From positions 133,030,099 through 133,094,098 of the forward strand of contig CM042139.1 in assembly GCA_023376005.1 (NCBI GenBank): a stretch of DNA of 64,000 bases, given 5' to 3'. Origin of the DNA: Doryteuthis pealeii (taxonomy: Eukaryota > Mollusca > Cephalopoda > Myopsida > Loliginidae). The translations under genes were made by a program, and so were the position numbers. Every line of letters starts with the position of its first letter. Within the stretch, counting starts at the first letter, position 1. Under the pieces are notes generated by a model that did not search any database, was not told the origin of the DNA, and worked only from the letters and a program-made list of their open reading frames with translations. Positions 29,372 through 38,294 of the stretch are shown here, one piece after another.

Positions 29372-29506
29372 GGTCATCCACAGACACGTGTTTCGACTTA
29401 TCAAGTCTCCTCAGTGTGGCTAGACATTTTGTAAGCTACCTACAGCCGGAATTGAAATCCGATCGGTTGGGTGTCAGTCCGGCACCGTAACCATTAGGCT
29501 GTCTTC
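29372..29506 (-). mobile_element. tRNA-like + hammerhead + (TA)n composite retroposon
   Basis: On the minus strand, from 29506: an acceptor-like stem ACAGC/GCUGU encloses an A-box region 'cctaatggttacggtg', an anticodon-like hairpin GGUG…CACC and a T-arm CGGA-UUUCAAU-UCCG with a seven-nucleotide loop containing the B-box core UUCAAUUC. After about 25 nt ('taggtagcttacaaaatg') comes a complete hammerhead ribozyme (29378-29419), and then 'atgacca' runs into a TA tract (29347-29371). The whole unit is about 135 nt. The tRNA head predicts Pol III transcription; the ribozyme predicts a self-cut 3' end. A degraded copy at 41020-41170 belongs to the noisy duplicate. Confidence 0.8.
29378..29419 (-). 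ncRNA. Hammerhead ribozyme, consensus-perfect
   Basis: Minus strand: stem I CCACA (29419-29415) with UGUGG (29382-29378), core box CUGAGGA (29414-29408), stem II GACUU-GAU-AAGUC (29407-29395), GAA (29394-29392), stem III ACACGUGU (29391-29384, self-complementary) and the preferred GUC cleavage triplet with C at 29383. Every invariant hammerhead position is present and there is no extra nucleotide beside stem II. The minimal stem III is the type seen in PLE and retrozyme ribozymes, where efficient cleavage usually needs a dimeric transcript. Confidence 0.87.
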
Positions 29507-29639
29507 ACTTACAGAATGGGAAGGGGATTTTAACTGTTTTAATACACACATCGCTTTGCGTGTAAAGGCCGTCACAAAGTGCTCCATTCCTTAGAAGAGC
29601 GTTGCGTTTACGCTTGAGTTGGCGGCCGTCTTCTTTCAC

Positions 29640-30125
29640 ACTCTTTCCGTCCTTCTTTTTCTTTCTTTTTTTAGATTAACCAGCACCGTATTTACATACC
29701 TCTCTCTCTCACTCTCTTCCTTTCTTTCTTTTTCTTTATTTATTTACATACCATTCTGTTTCTCTCGTTTTTTCTTTCTTTCTTTTTCTTTCTTTTTCTC
29801 TTTCTTTCTTTTTTTTACGTTCGTTCTTTCTTTTTTTTTACTTTTGTTCTTTCTGTTTCTTTCCATGTCTTTCTTTTTTTTTCTTCTTTTTTTTCTCTTG
29901 AGTCTAACCACCCGCGTATTTACATACCACTGTCTTTCTCTATATATCTCTTTTTCTTTCTTTCTTTCTTTCTTTCTTTCTTTTTCTCTTGATTTACACA
30001 TGATTTGGTTTCACTGTTTCCTTCTTTCTTTCTTTCTTTCTCCTTTCTTTTTTCTTTCTTTCTTCTTTCCGTATTATTTCTGTTTACTTATTTCTCTTTT
30101 GCTGAATTTCTTTCTTTTCTCTTTC
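29640..30125. repeat. ~480 bp (CTTT)n pyrimidine array
   Basis: Plus-strand ctttctttt repeats with embedded copies of the spacer 'gattaaccagcaccgtattt' (29675) and 'tctaaccacccgcgtattta' (29903). The long open frame across it (29619-30173) is a low-complexity translation, not a gene. Confidence 0.9.
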
Positions 30126-30175
30126 CGCCGTGTTGGCTTAGAATACGTTGACTGTATATCCTGCAAAGAATAAGG

Positions 30176-30540
30176 GCGTCTCGTCCTAGTGTAATGATTA
30201 GTCTAGTAGATCAATTGCTACTGAATAGCGAGTTCGATCATCGCTGGATGTCCTATACATGCGACAATGTGTCACATCCTACACGTGGTGAAAATGGATG
30301 TCCCATCGTTGAGTAATGGTTAGCAAGCTAGTCTCACAGATCTATTCCTACTGAATAGCAAGTTCGGCTGAATGCCCCATACTTGTGACCTTGTGTCACA
30401 TTATAACCGTTGATGAATGGGTTGGCTAAATACCTACTCTGCTAAGTGTAAGTACGCCCCATTGTGGTGTAATGGTTAGAAAGCTATTTTCGTAGATCCA
30501 TTACAACTGCGGCGAACGAGTTGAGTAAATATCTACTCTT
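30176..30540 (+). mobile_element. tRNA-SINE family II, three head-to-tail units
   Basis: A-box blocks occur at about 30189 ('tagtgtaatgattagtctag'), 30311 ('gagtaatggttagcaagcta') and 30462 ('gtggtgtaatggttagaaag'), with B-box blocks at about 30228 ('cgagttcgatcatcgc') and 30358. Tails read 'gtgtcacatcctacac' and 'gttgggtaaata'-like. The third unit is shortened. Regular spacing shows tandem amplification rather than independent insertion. Confidence 0.75.
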
Positions 30541-30554
30541 GAGTGGGTAAGAAA

Positions 30555-30790
30555 CCCAAACGGGGAGTCCTGGGTATAATGCTAATTTGCATCTGATCCT
30601 GAGACTCCAGACCTATAGATACGGGATTACTCTCAGGCTCACTCTGACTTGAAGTGGTAATACCTGTTAAGATCTCATTCATTTTTGGAGATCTGAAGAG
30701 TGTGGGGTGCCCCTTTATTGCCATGATTCCTGGAATAACCCGAGGTGGTAGTACATGTTAGCGTCCCATCTATGGTTCGAGTCTATTTGC
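30555..30790 (+). mobile_element. Interspersed repeat, family VI, rearranged
   Basis: 'agtcctgggtataatgctaa', 'catctgatcctgagactcca', 'cctttattgccatgattcct' and 'gttagcgtcccatctatggt' match family VI, with one internal duplication of the middle block. Confidence 0.6.
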
Positions 30791-31149
30791 AAGTTAATGT
30801 AAATTATTTCTACCAGTTTATCGATACACATTATTTATACAAATTCATTAGTACTCATGAATAAGAAGTCTGTTTAAAAAATAATTTGGTTTAAAAAAAT
30901 TTACTTTGAAAAATAAAAATTTGATTAAAAAGAATTTGATTGATTGGGTGGTTGGTTTATTGGTTGAGTTTTACGGCATCTCGGGTTATTTTATGCCAAA
31001 GACGTTTTATTTTATTAATTCTTTATGGTTTGGTTTTGTTTGATTTGTTTTACGGCATATCAACCTCAGTGGGTCATTTAATGGCGACAAAGTTTTGAAA
31101 TAAATTCATTCTTAATGGATACTCAATTTTTTTATAAACACATTTTTTA

Positions 31150-31625
31150 TTTAGCTCATAGATGAGACCCTAACAGGTAGTACCACTCAGTGTCAGAGTG
31201 GACCAGGGAGCAATGGTGATAAAGGGGCGCTCCAAATTCCCCAGACCTCCAAAACTGGAATCTCACCATCAGATAGAGTTTAAAGTCAAACCCAGAACAA
31301 TAAGACCCTGAGCCACCGCCTTCTAGCACATATATGATACAAAGGGTTGGTATTTGCCATAAGATCAATACAGTCGGGACAATGATATAGGTGCTAGGGC
31401 TTGACGTGACCAACCGATTGATCGGAGGGGCTCTCTGACCACCCGTCTAGCCTAAATAAGAGCCAACGTGGAATGCTGCATGTCAAGTACTGCTCAGCTA
31501 CCAGGATTCCATCCTTAAGCATCACGGGTTGCTACCTACGGCCAATAGACGGCTCTATTTTGGGGATTTTACCCCGCTGTAGAGGTGCAGTCAGCCTATT
31601 CTAAAATCCCACCGGTAGAAGAGGT
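31150..31625 (-). mobile_element. Interspersed repeat, family VI, full copy (inverted)
   Basis: The minus strand begins at the 'gaggtgcagtcagcctattc' side with 'cctctacagcggggtaaaat', then 'gtagctgagcagtacttgac', 'gatcaatcggttggtca', 'gtgctagaaggcggtggctc' and 'ctatctgatggtgagattcc', ending 'gttagggtctcatctatgag'. It pairs with the copy at 31830-32285. Confidence 0.72.
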
Positions 31626-31829
31626 TTTTTTAATTAGTAAAAAATCGGTGAAAGATAAGTTAGTTAAAAAAATTATTAAAAAAGAATTTGGCTAAAAATA
31701 TTCGTTAAAATGTTTAATTAAAAAGATTCAAAGAAAAAAATGTTCGTTAAAAAAGAATTTGGTTGAAAAATTTTCGTTAAAAATGTTTAATTTTAAAAAT
31801 TAAAAGAAAAAATAATTTTGGTTAAAAAA
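31626..31829. repeat. AT-rich degenerate repeats between inverted family VI copies
   Basis: Repeated 'aaaagaatttggttaaaaa'- and 'ttcgttaaaaatgtttaatt'-like units; a 200 bp loop between the two copies. Confidence 0.75.
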
Positions 31830-32285
31830 GGGCATTCACACAACATCTTTTCCGCCCTGTCGGCTGAAGCAGTAGAATACGCCGGCTGCGCCTCTGCAGA
31901 GAGGCAACATCTCCCAAATGGGGCCACCTGTTGGCTGTAGGTGATGACCTGTGATGATTAAGGACGGAATCCTGATTGCTGAGCAGTCCATGACATGCAA
32001 AACTCCACTTTGGTCCCTACTTAAGCTAGACGGACGGTCGGTGTGGCTGCCTCCGATCAATCGGCTGGTCAAGTCAAGTCCTAGCACCTATATGATTGTC
32101 TCGACCGTATTGCCCTTATGGCAAACCTCAGCACTTTGTATCATAGAAGGCGGTGGCTGGGGATATTAGTGCCCTCTATATGACGTCAAACTATATAGAG
32201 TGGTGAAGTTCCAATTCTGGAACTCTGTCTACTCTGACCTGGTGTATCAGTACCTGTTAAGGTCCCATGGATTAAATAGAGAGAA
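31830..32285 (+). mobile_element. Interspersed repeat, family VI, full copy (direct)
   Basis: 'gcctctgcagagaggcaaca', 'ctgttggctgtaggtgatga', 'gagcagtccatgacatgcaa', 'gatcaatcggctggtcaagt', 'atagaaggcggtggctgggg' and 'gttaaggtcccatgg' in the same order as its inverted partner and as 62034-62385. No coding function recognised. Confidence 0.72.
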
Positions 32286-32509
32286 GAAGGTAAAATAACT
32301 TTTTTAAAATTGTGTTTAGAAAAGTTTTTAGAATACCCATCATCAATCATTCAAACAAAATTTCTTCGGCATAAACTAACTCAACAAGGGTTGACATGCC
32401 GTAAAATCCAACCAACCAACAGCATCTTTTTTTAAATGAAAATGTAAATTTGCGTTTGTTCATTTGTCCCTCCATCTTTTGTATTTCATATTACTATAAT
32501 ATGTTTTTA

Positions 32510-32665
32510 CTCAAATCCTCGCCGTGTCCTGGATATTACGTTATACTGCATCTCACGGAAAAGTTCCAATTTTAGAGCTCAGGAGAGTACCTCTTCATTG
32601 CCATCACTCCCGGGTCCACTTTCACCCTGAGTAGTAGAACTTGTTAGGTTAAATAGAAAAAATAA
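32510..32665 (+). mobile_element. Family VI fragment
   Basis: 'cttcattgccatcactcccg' and 'agtagtagaacttgttaggt' match the 3' third of family VI. Confidence 0.55.
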
Positions 32666-32791
32666 CGTGTTTAAAAAATTGTGTATTTATTTAAATTTTA
32701 AAACCCATCAAGAATCAAAACATCTTTGGCATAAAATAACCCAACAATGGTCGAGATGAACAGATGGATTCATACCTTTTCTAAGGACATT

Positions 32792-33040
32792 GACTCTTTG
32801 TCTACCAAAATTTCTCCACCGCTGTACCAGATTTTCTTGTTATTTTTTTACCTGTATGATGGGATATTTCAAAGTCCACTATCTATTCACCTCAGAACTC
32901 ATTCTATTCAAATGAACTCCTATAAGTATTGTAACCTGGGTCTTACTGCTCAATTACAATGAACTAACCATCAGTTTTTGCACTTTGCTTGGCAGTAGTG
33001 GGAGAGCCGCTATGGGCGGTTTAAAGTAGGCAAAGAGTTA
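32792..33040. mobile_element. MITE-like element, ~249 bp
   Basis: Ends are inverted: 'gactctttgtctacc' at the left and 'gtaggcaaagagttaa' at the right, with TTAA at the right end. Interior non-coding; a diverged copy is at 1-246 and an inverted duplicate lies in the arm at about 40090-40350. The TTAA end would suit piggyBac-type mobilisation, but this is inference. Confidence 0.62.
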
Positions 33041-33335
33041 ATGTTATGTACTTGTTTATATTGTATTTCATGTTCCATTTTACACTCTCTTGTTTATCGG
33101 TCGGTGCCTATCTCTTCACTCGTTTTTTATGTCGTCCAATTTGCTGCTGTGTGTCATCGCAGTCTGCCTGTCATCGCCTTCGTGTTTTGGGGATAAGAAC
33201 AATTCATACACTTTTTGTGCACACTTTCTTTTATTTATTTCCTATTTGATGCCTACTATGATCATTACGCTTTTCAACTAAACGGAGAATTAGTGAGTCA
33301 GAGCATGTTGAAATATCGACAACTCAAAGTGGGCA

Positions 33336-33632
33336 AATTATCAAGAGTTGCTCGTAGCACATGGGTTATTCTCATAGGAAATAGACAGGTCGATCTGAGT
33401 TCAAAACCTATATGAGGCTGAATGCATTTCACATAGCACTAATATCCTTGCGAATGGTACGAATCAAAATATTCCTCTGCCAGCTATGGGTAAATAGTAG
33501 CACATACTAAGATCTTTAACCTTGGTACGACAACGAGTCTAGGAGAGGGAAAACTGAATGCAAACTTCGCTTGAAAATGTGACTTATGTGGAATCCTGCT
33601 CTTGGGGAAGGGTTGGGTAAATACCAACTCTA
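33336..33632 (+). mobile_element. tRNA-derived SINE, family I
   Basis: B-box-like 'tctgagttcaaaacctatat', then 'gcatttcacatagcactaat', 'ccagctatgggtaaatagta', 'gtctaggagagggaaaactg' and 'gaagggttgggtaaatacca'. The A-box region ('cacatgggttattctcatag') is degraded. Confidence 0.7.
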
Positions 33633-33826
33633 GTGAGTGGATTTTCATTGACTAGCGTTATATTGTTTCTGAATATATAGAATCATCCTATCAGATGACT
33701 ATCGTCCAATGAAAGTCACTATCCCAAACGACCGCTGGGTCATTACCCATCACTCGAACTTAAATTCCCTGTTTTTTTATACCGGTTTAAATTACACTAC
33801 ACTACCTATTAATTATTAGATTAGGG

Positions 33827-34003
33827 TCAAGATCCCGCTAGATCACTGAAGTTAAGCAGTGATGCACTTGTTCGGTACTTAAATGGGTGATCACTTAAGA
33901 ATCAGTACTGTAATCAGCCTGTGTCCTTTGTTTATTAAAATTACTTGATTGGCATTAAACGACCCGAAAATGATTGTTGCTATGCCGTAAAGCAAAACAA
34001 CCA
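33827..34003 (+). mobile_element. 5S-rRNA-derived SINE, near full length
   Basis: The head aligns with eukaryotic 5S rRNA: 'gctagatcactgaagttaag' then 'cagtg' corresponds to the GATCTCGGAAGCTAAGCAGGG region and 'ggtacttaaatgggtgatca' to GTTAGTACTTGGATGGGAGACC, i.e. the 5S internal control region (A box, intermediate element, C box). 'tcagtactgtaatcagcctg' follows where 5S has its last helix. The tail reads 'ggcattaaacgacccgaaaa' and 'tgttgctatgccgtaaagca'. Other copies: 13105, 19983, 27960 and 56384. This is the SINE3-type architecture. Confidence 0.82.
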
Positions 34004-34545
34004 ATTGTCTTATGGAAGATGAGCTTATCTTGGATAATTTGATTTGAAAACAAGTTACCTCATCGATGATAACTCGTCGATTCACCATTATCATCTCTCG
34101 ATCTTGTTGAATCTTCTCATCAGTGGTGGAGGTTGACGGACGTCCTGCTCCATCTTCGTGCTTCAGGGTTGTCCTGCCACTTTTAGCCTTCTCGATCTAC
34201 TCATGCACACTTCCTACGCGGTAGTGCACTGTCCCCGTATTGTGCTAAAAGTCTCCGAGGAATTTCAGCCCTTGACACTCCACCCGACCAGGGAAATCGG
34301 GTTACTTCTTTGGTGCATACTGCTAGTGAAGCTGCCATTTTACTCTGTAAAGACAGCAAGCAAAATAGCGCGATCAGGTTCAAATTTCACTCACGTGACC
34401 ACAACAGTGCCAACCATAAACGCGCACGCGGAGAATGCAGTGTGATAATAATAAAAATATGTTATGGCGAAAGTGTGGATAATTTTTGACTCACACTCGT
34501 ATATTCTGTAAATCTATCATTCAACAATAGAGCAAAGAGAAACGC
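34004..34545. other. Intergenic sequence, unplaced
   Basis: 34090-34440 is GC-richer than its surroundings with several CpGs. A 95-codon plus-strand frame (34158-34445) has no recognised motif. On the minus strand 34085-34130 there is a CUGAUGA box with a partly matching stem, rejected as a ribozyme. Confidence 0.35.
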
Positions 34546-34650
34546 AAAGAAAATCGTCCTGGGTTCGAACTCGAATCGCCGATTCCATTTCCTAAAACCG
34601 TTACGTGTCCCGAACGCGTGTAATTGGCCAACCAGATGAAGTTGGCACGA
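34546..34650 (-). mobile_element. tRNA-like SINE head, solitary
   Basis: Minus strand: 'cacgtaacggttttaggaaa', 'tggaatcggcgattcgagtt' and 'cgaacccagga' carry A- and B-box-like elements of the family I head; no body follows. Confidence 0.55.
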
Positions 34651-34843
34651 CAGGAGATTTTTAATATCCTTTTCGTAATAAAAAGAAAGAAAAATGCGAA
34701 AAACCCACTCCAAAGTGTTGAAGTCATCGTTTAATTCAGTGTAGACTGGATACTTAAATAAGTGAATGCAAGCCTAGACAAAGACGGAAAAATATAAAGT
34801 TTATCTTCTCTTTGATGAATGGGGTAATCAAATCTAAGATATT

Positions 34844-34847
<4 letters not shown>

Positions 34848-34894
<47 letters not shown>
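34848..34894. repeat. (TA)n microsatellite
   Basis: Uninterrupted TA run. Confidence 0.97.
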
Positions 34895-34897
<3 letters not shown>

Positions 34898-35240
34898 CTA
34901 AAGGACTAGGAACAACAATGCCATTCAGAAAATAACCAGACAAATAAGAAAGGAAATAAAGAATGGAATGGCTTAAAGGACTAAATGGAATTTCTAAGCA
35001 CAATTTATCGTAGATGGAGGGAAATACCTAAACCCTTTTTAAACTTGCGGGGCGGTGAGGTGGTAATAGTCTCCATTACCGCATCCTACTCCATCTGAAC
35101 AATCAGAGACAAATATATCTTCAGATCGATAATAGCCGCGTGTGTGTCTAAGTTTTACCCTGACACATTGATACGTACATTGATACAATAGAAATATATG
35201 TGTGTATGTGAGTATGCAGTGTGTATATGAAGCGAGACTG

Positions 35241-35252
35241 ATATATATATAC

Positions 35253-35292
<40 letters not shown>

Positions 35293-35306
35293 TTGTGTGT
35301 GTGTGT
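35241..35306. repeat. (TA)n-(GT)n microsatellite
   Basis: TA run with an 'acatat' interruption, then GT. Confidence 0.95.
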
Positions 35307-35331
35307 AAACGTAGGTACATCAATAAGCCTG

Positions 35332-35577
35332 CTGGAGACGCCCTTAGCGTAGCGATTATTGTCGTAGTAAATGGAATCGGTGACCCGAGTTCAAATAATG
35401 TACGGGACTCTTTGGGTTTCAATTTGCACTTGGACAAAGTATGAATCCATCTGTTCCTTTGATTAAATATTTGGGTAAATAATAGGGAAGATTTGTTTCT
35501 TTAGCCTTGTTAAGTACACCAGTCTAGGAGTATGAATGCTCTGAATTCAAACCAGCTGTACCCCGCATAAAAATTTG
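35332..35577 (+). mobile_element. tRNA-derived SINE, family I, diverged
   Basis: 'cgtagtaaatggaatcggtg' and 'acccgagttcaaataatg' (head), 'gtatgaatccatctgttcct', 'gggtaaataatagggaagat' and 'tctgaattcaaaccagctgt' (body). The tail is incomplete. Confidence 0.6.
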
Positions 35578-36031
35578 TTATGTTTTAGGATCGTCGCATT
35601 TATTTTGCGCGGGAAATTCGAAACCTGGACAAAGAAGAAATTGAACAAAAGAAAATAATAGATAGCTTAGACAGAAAGTCTGGGGTAACAAAAGGAAGGG
35701 TAACAAAAGACTTCCTCTGTACAAACGGGAATTTGAACATAGAGACTGGAAGGGGAAGAAAGAACTTCCGGTCAAAGGAACAAAAGAATGTGTGGGCGGG
35801 TTGCCTTTACTTAAGGGGTCAGCAGTAGCAGTTGGACAGTCAGACAGGAGACGGCGGACAGAGCACAAGGAGACTGACCGACGCTTGTGGTCAATCGCTG
35901 CCGGTGGGCAGTGAGGCGCGCCCACCACCTTCCACCACACGAGCAGTAGTAGTGCCCATTATCAACGCCCGTCACCCACACGCACCACGAGGGAATTAAA
36001 TAAAAAAGTCAAATCTCCTACTACATACAGC
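35578..36031. promoter_or_regulatory. CpG-richer block, possible promoter / 5' UTR
   Basis: Unlike its neighbours this ~450 bp is not AT-dominated. CpGs cluster at 35805-35925 ('gagacggcggacagag', 'gactgaccgacgcttgtg', 'gaggcgcgcccacc'). It lies immediately 5' of the short frame starting at 36032. No TATA or initiator can be proven. It could also be an unrecognised repeat. Confidence 0.3.
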
Positions 36032-36141
36032 ATGCCTTGTGATTTCATTAAGCAGTATACCAGCAACGTGTACGATTCAGAGTTGCGAAGAAAGGCTATG
36101 CAACAAATTGACCTTATAGCAGATCCTGCCCGTTGTGGAAG
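36032..36141 (+). CDS. Candidate first coding exon, unknown protein
   Basis: From the ATG the frame reads MPCDFIKQYTSNVYDSELRR, then KAMQQIDLIADPARCGR, and reaches a plausible splice donor (GGAAG before GTTTGA, cut after 36141). Beyond it the frame enters a CA microsatellite and loses protein-like character. The 36 residues are mixed-composition and look like real coding sequence, but I recognise no family. The GC-richer upstream block is compatible with a promoter. The rest of the gene, if any, would have to lie past the fold-back artefact that starts at about 36613, in the poor-quality region. The inverted and noisy copies repeat it with indels. Confidence 0.3.
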
Positions 36142-36264
36142 GTTTGAATGCTTATATATTCACACACACAAATACACACACACATCCGACAGGATGGGTT
36201 TAGTCTTAATTTGCCTCTCAGAATTTACGTTTAGCTGAGTAAACATAGATATTTATAAGTTTCT

Positions 36265-36445
36265 TTGATTTAATGGCATATCAACCTTCCTGGGTAATTT
36301 AATAGCTGTATTGGTTCATACTTTTCACAAGGATACTATCCCGAAAGTGAACGCAATAGCGTGACTTGAGTTCGAACTCGGTTACATCGATGTTGCTGAC
36401 AAGCATATAAGCCGTTACGCTCCTCCAAATTATTGCAAGGATGTT
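36265..36445 (-). mobile_element. SINE-like repeat, family V
   Basis: Minus strand: 'cgagttcgaactcaagtcac' (B-box), 'tgcgttcactttcgggatag' and 'tatccttgtgaaaagtatga', ending 'aggttgatatgccattaaat'. Best-preserved family V copy together with 63280-63508. Confidence 0.68.
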
Positions 36446-36617
36446 TGCCTATGTACATATTGATATTCATGGCTAACCAACAAAAAATAATGTCAGTTGA
36501 AGACCTCCATCACATTTTCCAGGAATGGGAAAATCTTAACCGGCAGAAAACTTCCTAAAGAAACTATATTGGTGCCTTGACTTACGAGTGTCCCAACTTA
36601 CGAGTTTCCGAGTTTAT

Positions 36618-37850
36618 TGTTTTTCCCATTCCTGAAATGTGATGGAGGTCTTCAACTGACATTATTTTTTTGTTGGTTAAGCCATGAATATCATATATGT
36701 ACATTAGGCAAACATCCTTGCAATAATTTGGAGGAGCGTAACGGCTTATATGCTTTGTCGGCAACATCGATGTAACCGAGTTTCGAACTCAAGTCACGCT
36801 ATGCGTTCACTTTCGGGATAGTATCCTTGTGAGAAAGTATGAACCAATACAGCTATTAAATTACCCAGGAAGGTTGATATGCCATTAAATCAAAGAAACT
36901 TATAAATATCTATTGTTTTACTCAGCTAAACGTAAATTCTGAGAGGCAAATTAAGCTAAACCCATCCTGTCGGATGTGTGTGTGGTATTTGTGTGTGTGA
37001 ATATTAAGCATTCAACCTTTCCACAACGGGCAGGATCTGCTATAGGTCAATTTGTTGCATAGCCTTTCTTCGCAACTCTGATCGTACACGTTGCTGTATA
37101 TGCTTAATGAAATCACAAGGCATGCTGTATGTAGTAGGAGATTTGACTTTTTATTTAATTCCCTCGTGGTGCGTGTGTGGTGACGGGCGTTTGATAATGG
37201 GCACTACTACTGCTCGTGTGGTGGAAGGTGGGTGGGCGCCCTCACTGCCCACCGGCAGCGATTGACCACAAGCGTCGGTCAGTCTCCTTGTGCTCTGTCC
37301 GCCGTCTCCTGTCTGGATTCCAACTGCTACTGCTGACCCTTAAGTAAAGGCACCCGCCCACACATTCTTTTGTTCCTTTGACCGGAAGTTCTTCTTCCCT
37401 TCCAGTCTCTATGTTCAAATTCCGTTTGTACAGAGGAAGTCTTTTGTTACCTTCCTTTTTGTTACCCCAGACTTTCTGTCTAAGCTATCTATTATTTTCT
37501 TTTGTTCAATTCTTCTTTGTCCAGGTTTCGAATTTCCGCGCAAAATAAATGCGACGATCCTAAAACATAACAAAATTTTTATGGCGGGGTACTAGCTGGT
37601 TTGAATTCAGAGCATTCATACTCCTGACTGGTGTAACTTAACAAGGCTAAGAAACAAATCTTCCCTATTATTTACCCAAATTTAATCAAAGGAACAGATG
37701 GATTCATACTTTGTCCAAGTGCAAATGAAACCAAGAGTCCGTACATTATTTGAACTCGGGTCACCGATTCCATTTACTACGACAAATAATCGCTACGCTA
37801 AGGGCGTCTCAGCAGGCTTATTGATGTACCTACGTTTACACACACACACA

Positions 37851-37888
<38 letters not shown>

Positions 37889-38263
37889 TATGTATATATA
37901 TATCAGTCTCGCTCATATACACACTGCATACTCACATACACACATATATTTCTATGTATCCAAATGTACGTATCAATGTGTCAGGGTAAAAACTTAGACA
38001 CACACGCGGCTATTATCGATCTGAAGAATATATTTGTCTCTGATTGTTCAGATGGAGTAGGATGCGTAATGGAGACTATTAAACACCTCACCGCCCCGCA
38101 AGTTTAAAAAGGGTTTAGGTATTTCCTCCATCTACGATAAATTGTGCTTAGAAATTCCATTTAGTCCTTTAAGCCATTCCATTCTTTATTTCTTTCTTAT
38201 TTGTCTGGTTATTTCTGAATGGCATTGTTGTTCCTAGTCCTTTAAGTCCAATATATAATATAT

Positions 38264-38294
<31 letters not shown>

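Larger units (their letters stand above)
29065..36612 (+). other. Reference copy of a locus that appears three times
   Basis: This interval is present again in direct orientation at 40611-49305 (noisy), and its part 32634-36534 is present inverted at 36618-40505. This copy has the fewest indels and is the one to trust. Its individual contents are annotated separately; the other two copies are not re-annotated. Confidence 0.9.

Noticed and set aside
29619..30173. 184-codon open frame rich in Phe/Leu/Ser
   Set aside because: It is the translation of a CTTT/CTTTT array; composition alone explains its length.
34085..34130. Minus-strand CUGAUGA box with CACCA/UGGUG stem I-like pairing
   Set aside because: GAA is replaced by GAG, stem III is absent and the U16.1 position is wrong.
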